Made by a program: the position numbers and the translations under genes. The notes beneath the pieces are model-generated. The model made no database searches. It was not told where the DNA came from and saw only the letters and a list, made by a program, of their open reading frames with translations. A stretch of DNA of 64,000 nt. Source: Aedes albopictus (taxonomy: Eukaryota > Arthropoda > Insecta > Diptera > Culicidae). The DNA is taken from contig NC_085137.1 of the NCBI RefSeq assembly GCF_035046485.1, positions 379,874,706-379,938,705 of the forward strand. The letters are read 5' to 3'. Each line of letters begins with the position of its first letter. Positions within the stretch are counted from its first letter, which is position 1. Positions 57,271-64,000 of this stretch are shown piece after piece.

Positions 57271-58866
57271 TTCGCGCTATAAGTCGTTGCCGTTGAATCA
57301 GTTCGTAATATTTCATTTTCATATACAATTATCGCCCCAAGTTAAAAAATCATTCACTCCTACCCATATTGTTCTTGAGTTCTATTCAAAATTAGCTTAC
57401 TATAGTAAACATATTACATTAAATCTAATTACATCATACTTCTGAAACGATGAACCTTTCAAACTTCAAGTAGAAGTAAGTTGAAAACATCTAAATCACT
57501 GAATTAAAAATTCCATTACCATCATCAAACTTTAGCTAGGTTCACTTTTGGCTACCTGTACACATGCTCTCGGTCCCTTTCGGTCTCCAACATACTTTCT
57601 CGCTTATATCCTGGAGCCTGTGCTAACTCGTCCGGTTACACTAACTTACCCCTTCACGTGTGTTTCCCACATGGTCACGTGTGCTCTAACATGCCAGCCC
57701 AATGTCAGGGTTTGGAATTGCTAGCCTTAGTCTACCTCACAGCATCCGTCTCACCGTGGTGACCAAAGTTTCAAGTAATGTAATTACACTCATTCCCCAT
57801 TTTTCAAAGCATGTACGTACAAACCCGGTCCCAGAATTGGGAATCGGATGTTTGCCCAGTTTTTCCGTTTCGGTCCGTCCGCCCATCGACCGTCGACGGT
57901 CGGAAATTCGAACCAAAAAGCACCAGCATCCGCCGCACAGTAGGTAGTCGCCGCGTTCTTGCAAAACTTTTGCCATAAATAAGATCATAAATCAAAAGCA
58001 ACTTCCCGGTTCGTCCCACATTTGGACCGAAGGTTTTGCGAGCGAGCGGTCCGAACGAACGGCAGGCCCCCTGAAAGTAGGAACATTTCCAGCTGTACAT
58101 GGGTGTTTTCAAAGCTTCACGTAAGACCTCTTGGTTCGATGAGGCAGCTACCGCCGCCGTGGCCGTCGCTTTCCCTAAGGATTGGCGGAAAAGCTGCACT
58201 CTACAACAATGTTCGGTGCCTTCTAATATGTTTGCTGCTGTGTCTGCGGTGGCGGTTTCACCGTTGTACGCCGTGGCACGTTGAGCTTCCTCCAGTAGTA
58301 GTGGCCGTAAAAAATTCCACCAACTTTGCATGTAATAGATGAACTTTTTTAGTGCAACATTTCACTCTGAATGGTTCGGTTCGGTTGATCGCTAACTGGT
58401 GCTGTTTTCTGGCACGAGCGCGCGTGGTTGGCCATTCTGAATATTTCACCATCCCATTAAACTTTGGAGGTTCCGATGGTGCGAGTAGTCCGTAGAAAAT
58501 GTGTTTTAGGAGTTTTGTTCGGAACTAGCACAACAGTTGCCCAATGTGTTCCAGAACCTGCAAAAAGGGTCTTAACGACTTTGGAATTCATTCGATCATC
58601 TCATGTTAGAGCCCCCACAGTAAACGCGTTGGAATTCATCAAGACTATGTATGCTTAGTTGCGATGTTGAACTTATAAAACGATCCAAATAAAATTGCCA
58701 AATTATTCATTGATATTTTTTCTATATTCCATACCAGAAAGCCATAAAGCAATTTGGATACATAAAACGTGTAAAATCCGTAGGAGAGATAAAGTTGTGA
58801 AAGATGGACTCGGTTAGGGAAGGGCCTCGAATTCAGTTTGACTTTTTGTTCCGCAGAATCGGAACT
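57271..58866. other. Unique DNA, no gene supported
   Basis: 57540-58640 is GC-richer and not repetitive. Overlapping ORFs (for example 175 residues on the minus strand at 57804-58331) lack domains and do not show convincing splice sites. It may be regulatory or untranslated. Confidence 0.35.
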
Positions 58867-58938
58867 TGTTCTGTGGCTTAGTTGGTTTAAGCGCCGTTTT
58901 AGCAATACGGAGTCGTGAGTTCGAATCCCACCAAAACA
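58867..58938 (+). tRNA. tRNA-like cloverleaf, AGC anticodon, probably pseudogene
   Basis: A 72-nt stretch folds as a cloverleaf: acceptor TGTTCTG with CAAAACA (6 of 7 pairs), D stem GCTT/AAGC, anticodon stem CCGTT/TACGG around loop TTAGCAA (anticodon AGC, Ala), T stem GTGAG/CCCAC around TTCGAAT. A T5 tract follows about 10 nt downstream, a possible pol III stop. Mispairs in three stems and the absence of the G3:U70 alanine identity pair argue against a working tRNA-Ala. A tRNA pseudogene or the head of a SINE is more likely. Confidence 0.45.
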
Positions 58939-59925
58939 AGTGGTAATTTTTACAAAAATTTATCGCTCGATTTGTCAATTTACCGTACTTTGCCTTCCAA
59001 TACTTTAAGTTTTTACGTTTATTTCAGACATACTGGCCGCTGGTATAACTGCTCCATGAAAAGGCTGAAACGATCCGTACAATGATCCATTAAAGATAGG
59101 AAATGATCCCTAAAAAATAGAATACGAACATATAAAATTTTAGAATAATCAATATGCATTAATATGCAAACGATTCATAAAGGATCAGAAATGATCAAAT
59201 GTAAATAGGAAAACGATCCGATATGAAATGATCCATACAATGTTGGGCATTTTTTATATTACCGTATGAGATGAGGCAGAAGGGGCCCAGATTTTTATGA
59301 AACTTTTTCCATAGGCAGGGCTCATGGAAATATGAACAAAAAAAATGAGAAAAATTCAGGGTCGCTTCAATTCCCGGCAAACTCAGGTGTAAATTCTTTA
59401 TTTTACCCTACTTACTTTGAAAAACCCTAACTCAAGAACAAATAATCATAGAAACAAAGTTTATTTTAGAAAATGAAAGCAAATTTTCTCAGAAATCAAA
59501 AAAATAAAATATCAACTCGGAAAAGTTTTACACAAAATTTTCCACAGCTGAGAAAATTCATAAAGAAAAGCGAAAAGCAATGCCCGAACTCGTAAAAAGT
59601 ATAAAAACAATATTTTTGAGAAGGTTATTCCATAACCTTTAATCGCTGAAATTTCGTAGAAACAAAGTTTTTTTCTTAAAATGAGAGCAAATTTTCTCAG
59701 GAATCAAAAAAAAAATCAAAAGGAAAAAGTTTTCCACAAATTTTTCCACCGTTGAGGAATTTTTTAAAGAAAACCCGGCAAAACTATGCCCGAACTCACG
59801 GGAAATTTTCAAAAAAATGTTTTTGAGAAGGTAGTTTTATAAGCTTTTTGGAATGCACTTTTGTTCGTTCTTGAGTTATGGCCAATTATGTGAAAAATGA
59901 CCATATAATATACGCGTACATGGTT

Positions 59926-60203
59926 CTTCTCTTCTTCTTGGCGTAACGTCCTTATTGGGACAAAGCCTGCTTCTCAGCTTAGTGTTCTATGAGCACTTCC
60001 ACAGTTATTAACTGAGAGCTTCCTCTGCCAATGACCATTTTTGCATGCGTATATCGTGTGGCAGGCACGAAGATACTCTATGCCCAAGGAAGTCAAGGAA
60101 ATTTCCTTTACGAAAAGATCCTGGACCGACCGGGAATCGAACCCGTCACCCTCAGCATGGTCATGCTGAATACCCGTGCGTTTACCGCCTCGGCTATATG
60201 GGC
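59926..60203 (-). mobile_element. Feilai-like SINE, full-length
   Basis: Minus orientation: head GCCCATATAGCCGAGGCGGT with A box, then GGGTTCGATTCCC (canonical B box), and a tail of AAG repeats at 59926-59938. Exact 12-bp target duplication GCGTACATGGTT (59914-59925 and 60204-60215). This copy keeps a consensus B box and may be transcribable by RNA polymerase III. Confidence 0.9.
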
Positions 60204-60603
60204 GCGTACATGGTTATTTTTCACAAAATTGACCATAACTCAAAAAAGAAATAAAATATATATTCCAAAAATTCCAGCGATCAAAGCTTATGAAAATACC
60301 GTCTCAAAAATATTTTTTTGAAAATTTTCCGCGAGCTCGGAAATAGTTTCTCCAGCTTTTCTTTTTGAATTTTCTCAACGGTGGAAAATTTTATGGAAAA
60401 CTTTTTCCACTTCGTATTTTTTTTTTATTACTGAGAAAATATGCTTTCATTTTCATTAGCAAACTTTTTTGCTACGATGCTTCGTTCTTGAGTTATAATT
60501 TTTCAAAGAAAAGGCTTATATGACACATATGGACATTTTTCAACAAAATTGGCCATAACTCAAAAACGAAAAAAAGTGCATTCCAAAAATTTCAGCGAAT
60601 AAA

Positions 60604-61036
60604 CTGCCGTGAATCGCAAGTCAGTCCCATCTGTATTTTGGGCAAAATTGAGTTAATGGCAGTTTTCGATCTTTCTTCGGATGATCTTTCAGCTGCGTGA
60701 ATAAAAATATATAGTTTGTTCAGTAAAATCGAAAAACAACATCAAGTCAGATTGTCCCATAATGAAAAGTAATCGCAAGTCAGTCCCATTATCAGCTTGT
60801 GTACCCTGCAGTACAAAACCGAACACTGTTTTATTTAGTTTTATATTTTTCTCAGTAACGTTTTCACATTTGAAACAATTTGTGAAAGTTTCATGATGAT
60901 CACAGAAGTTTTCAAATCATGACGATTTTTTTAAAGTTTCACAAGGTTCCACATAGAAGTCGAATTTGAAAACTTCAGAGTCCATTTTCTCAATGCCTAC
61001 TTTTCACATATGGGACTGACTTGCGATTCACGGCAG
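60604..61036. mobile_element. 433-bp MITE, CTGCCGTGAATCGC ends
   Basis: Terminal inverted repeats CTGCCGTGAATCGCAAGTCA continuing GTCCCAT on the left and the reverse complement on the right (27 bp). TAAA lies on both sides (60600-60603 and 61037-61040). The phrase ATCGCAAGTCAGTCCCAT also occurs internally at about 60772-60790. It interrupts the foldback arm. Non-coding. Confidence 0.85.
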
Positions 61037-61659
61037 TAAAGCTTATGAAAAACCCTTCTCAAAAATATTTTTTTGAAAATTTTCCACGAGTTCGGGCATT
61101 GTTTTTCCGGCTTTTTATTACGAATTTTCGCAACTGTGGAAACTTTGAAAACTTTGTTTCTATGATGCTTTGTTCATGAGTTATGATTTTTCAAAGTAAG
61201 TAGTGTCAGGGCAAAACAAGGAATTTCCACCTTGTTTTCCGGGAAATTAGGCAACCCTGATTTTTTCTCAATTGTTTTTTTTATTCATATATGAGCCCAG
61301 CCTGTGGAAAAAAATTCATGAAAATCTGAGACCCTTCGGCCCAATTTGTACGATGATTAAAAAATACCCTGTTGTGGACGATCCCAACATTTTTCAAATG
61401 GCCCATAAAATAGGTGAAATTTTTACGTAAAAGTCGTCCACGGTGTTCAAGGATCTATATGTATGCATAATTTGCAAAAAAAAACCTCCCTTTTACAAAT
61501 ATCATTCAGAATTTCCTCCTGATTTTAACATTATTTATCACAAAATACCAACAATTATCTTACTTCTAATCATACTCGCTTTCTCAATAAGTTGTCTAGG
61601 AAATGCCTTCATCAAAACGTGGGCAAAATCGATAAAGGCGTGCGATTCTTTCGAACATA

Positions 61660-64000
61660 CATACCTTTAAGAATTCTTCCAGGAACTCATTTACGTTTTC
61701 TTAAAAATTCGGAAATTTTCGTTAGATACTCCATTAGATATTCTCAAAAAAATCTCAATTTTTTTTTGAAATGTTTGCAAGATGACTTTAGAAGATCATC
61801 CACGGATGAACAGAATGAACAATCATTTGGGAATTTCTTCAGAAATTTTTCGAGAGATTCCTCAAAAAATTTCTCGAAGAGCTCATTTAGAAAACTATTC
61901 ACGAATTTCTTCGAAAATTCCTCCATCGATATCATTAGAAAGTCCTCCTGCGAAGTTTTCCATGAAATTCTGCCAGGGATTTCTTCTGAAAATTCATTTA
62001 AGAACTATTTGAGATACTTTTTCTAGAAAATCTAGTTTCAATTAGTAACTAAGGAAAGAAAAATCTAGGTACTTTTATAAATCCTTACATGGAATCTTTC
62101 CGAAATTGTTCCATGGATTTCTTCATCAAGTTCTCCAAGGGTGTCTCTCATAAAATCTTCCATGGATTCTTACAAAAAGTTAACTTATGACTTCAAAAGA
62201 TTATTTTCTAAAATTATCCTTGAATTCCTATAGAAATTCTTTCTTAATTCCATGTGCTTTACTCCGAAATAAAACAGAAATTACTCCGAGTTTGTTTTTT
62301 TTCGATTATGTCCTTAGATTTTTCCAGAAATTTATTCTACCAATTTTGTTTTAGAAAATCGGAAGTTCTAAACTCGTTCCAAAGCTTCCTTCAAAATTAT
62401 TTCTGATATCCCTTAAGCAAATCCTTGAGGAATTGTTTAAGATTCCAGGTTTTCATAAAAACAATAAATTACCAAGATTTCCTTTATAAATTCTTCCATG
62501 GTTTCCTTCATAAATTTCTATAGAGGTTCTTTTAAAACATCCTCTATGGATTCAGAAAATACTCTAGGGATTAATTACTAAAATCTTTCAAGAATACTTT
62601 AACAGATTCTTCCTTGGAATCTTTAAAAAATATGCCTTTATGATTTTATCTAGGGTCTTCATCAAGAAATTGTTTTGAAAGATTTTCATGGATTGCTTCT
62701 TAAATTCCTCACGGGATCACTTTAGAAATTATTCTTGAAAGTTTCTCCAGCGTTTTCTTCATAGTTTTTTTTTTCAGGCAATGCTTGATTTTATTTTATT
62801 ATTGATTTTCAGTCCTAGACTGGTTAATCTCCGAATTCAGTGTTTCTTTCAACGATTATTTAAGAAATTATTTAAGAAATTTTATTTAAGCAATTTTTCT
62901 CTCAAAATATTCCAGTCGTTTCTTCAAAAATTCGAATAAGTGTTTTTTCACAAACTTATCTAAAAACAACCTCGGGAATTCCTCCAGGAATTCAATTGGG
63001 GGTATTGGCAGAAATGTCTACAGTAATAATGAGAAAATTCAGCACAAACTCCTCCTGAATTTCTCGCTTTATTACTTTTAGTGATTCTAACAGAAGTTTC
63101 TCCAGAGATTTGTGCAGAAAAATCATAAAGAGGTTATTTCCAGTTCCAGTTGTATTCTTCCGTATATTTCCACAGAAACATCTCCAGCATTTTTTTCACG
63201 GACACTTCTAGGATTTTGCATGGATGCTGATTTTTTTTCGGAAAATTTTTCTTAGCAACCAGCCAAGGGCTGAAAGTCTCTTTAATAAAGACAAATCAAT
63301 CAAATCTATTCTTAGCAATTTGCACCGAATATTCATTGTTATTTTTTAAGAGACATTTTCGGATTCCTCCAGGATTTCAAGAAATCAGAATTTTAAGAAA
63401 ATTTTGGTGTGAGATTTTCACAAAAGTTCTTCCGGGTTTTTTTTCTTTAGTATTAAGGGAATTACTTCAATAACCCTTCCAAGAATTCCTTGAGAAATTT
63501 CTAAGATTTTACCTATGCTTCCGTTAGAGATATCTACTGTGACTTCTTCAAAGATTCCTCCGGAGATTTTTCCAGAAATTTTCCAGCAATGCTTCCAGTA
63601 GTTGCACAGGTTTTAGCAGCAGCTCTTCTAGAAATTGGAATAATCCTTGGGGGAAATACTTGGAGGAATTCCCCCACATATCACTGAAGAAATTCTGAAA
63701 ATAATGACAAGGAAAACCTGGAGACATTAAAGATTTTCTGTGAAGATTTCTAAATTAATTTATGGGGTAGTTTCCGACGAAAAATCCCTGAAAAGATTTC
63801 TAACGAAGATCTTTAAGGAGTTTCTGAAAGAATTCCTGACGATTCTTCAGGAGAAATACTTCGAAGAGTTTGTTGTTCTAATTCTTAAGATATAAGAGGA
63901 AGTCTGATGACTTTTTGAAAACCAAAGCCCTAGAAAAATCCGTCAAGGAATCAGTGAGGATATTTCTCAACGAGAGGGGTTTTTTAAGGAATCTCTTAAC
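61660..64000. repeat. Degenerate repeat block to the window edge
   Basis: Pyrimidine-rich TTCTTCCAGGAAC, TTTCTCGAAGAGC words to about 63600, then purine-rich GGAATTCCCCC, TTTCTGAAAGAATTCC to the end. A LINE/SINE-tail-like phrase (CAGCCAAGGGCTGAAAGTCT) sits at 63260. The ORFs here are compositional. Confidence 0.7.

Larger units (their letters stand above)
59241..61389. mobile_element. Large foldback element
   Basis: The arms about 59241-59925 and 60204-61389 are inverted copies of one another. TGTTGGG and CCCAACA mark the tips, and words such as GGGCTCAT, ACTTACTTTGAAAAA and CATAGAAACAAAG occur in order on the left and inverted on the right. Extra sub-repeats in the right arm (for example GGCCATAACTCAAAAA units) make it longer. 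A SINE (59926-60203) sits at the symmetry centre and a MITE (60604-61036) in the right arm. No coding capacity. Confidence 0.75.

Noticed and set aside
57804..58331. 175-residue minus-strand ORF in unique DNA
   Set aside because: It overlaps ORFs in other frames, has no domain, and no splice or start context is convincing.

Overview
The window reads as mosquito nuclear DNA, most likely Aedes. It is AT-rich and intron-rich, and it is packed with SINEs, LINE fragments, MITEs and a Penelope-like retroelement. Two SINE copies (55468-55755 and 59926-60203) match what I remember of Feilai, the tRNA-derived SINE described from Aedes aegypti. There is no sign of bacterial or viral organisation: no operons, no ribosome binding sites, no CRISPR array. 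Species assignment is inference.

Only one host gene can be supported. It lies on the minus strand and is represented by two coding exons: exon A at 26977-27747 (ATG to a GT donor, 257 codons, ending in phase 0) and exon B at 16698-18466 (AG acceptor to GT donor, 589 codons plus 2 nt). An 8.5-kb intron full of transposable elements separates them. The encoded protein is at least 846 residues, low-complexity, Ser/Pro-rich, with a basic Arg-rich patch and an LPPPY motif. I do not recognise a folded domain. The rest of the gene must lie at lower coordinates, possibly outside the window.

The most striking structure is a single compound insertion at about 5767-14899: a Penelope-like element made of one full-length unit, a second 5'-truncated unit in tandem, and a third 5'-truncated unit inverted head to head. 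It is flanked by a roughly 12-13 bp target duplication. The intact 962-residue ORF carries a reverse transcriptase with YVDD and a GIY-YIG nuclease with a Cys cluster. Each of the three pseudo-LTRs carries a hammerhead-ribozyme-like core. All three copies translate identically wherever they overlap, so the insertion is very young, or the assembly has duplicated it.

Layout. 1-4970: GC-rich unique DNA, a Feilai remnant, a 1.9-kb TIR element with promoter-like tandem repeats inside, then degenerate repeat. 4970-5590: LINE tail with a SINE in it. 5767-14899: Penelope compound. 14911-16265: degenerate repeat. 16698-27767: host gene, with MITEs, a perfect 85-bp palindrome, a SINE, repeat blocks and a TIR element carrying a LINE fragment in its intron. 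28.7-33.8 kb: a run of MITEs (3-bp, TA, TTAA and 8-bp target duplications) and a poly-A SINE. 37.4-40.7 kb: a decayed RTE-like LINE followed by a MITE. 42.3-47.6 kb: a long degenerate repeat block. 48.7-52.2 kb: a second hammerhead-like remnant, a TA MITE and a SINE. 53.5-57.3 kb: a decayed LINE on the minus strand, interrupted by three nested elements. 58.9 kb: a tRNA-like cloverleaf. 59.2-61.4 kb: a large foldback element with a SINE at its centre and a MITE in one arm. 61.7-64 kb: degenerate repeat.

A degenerate interspersed repeat built on GGAATTCCTGGAGGAAT-like words fills about 14 kb of the window by my block boundaries. It explains most of the spurious short ORFs.
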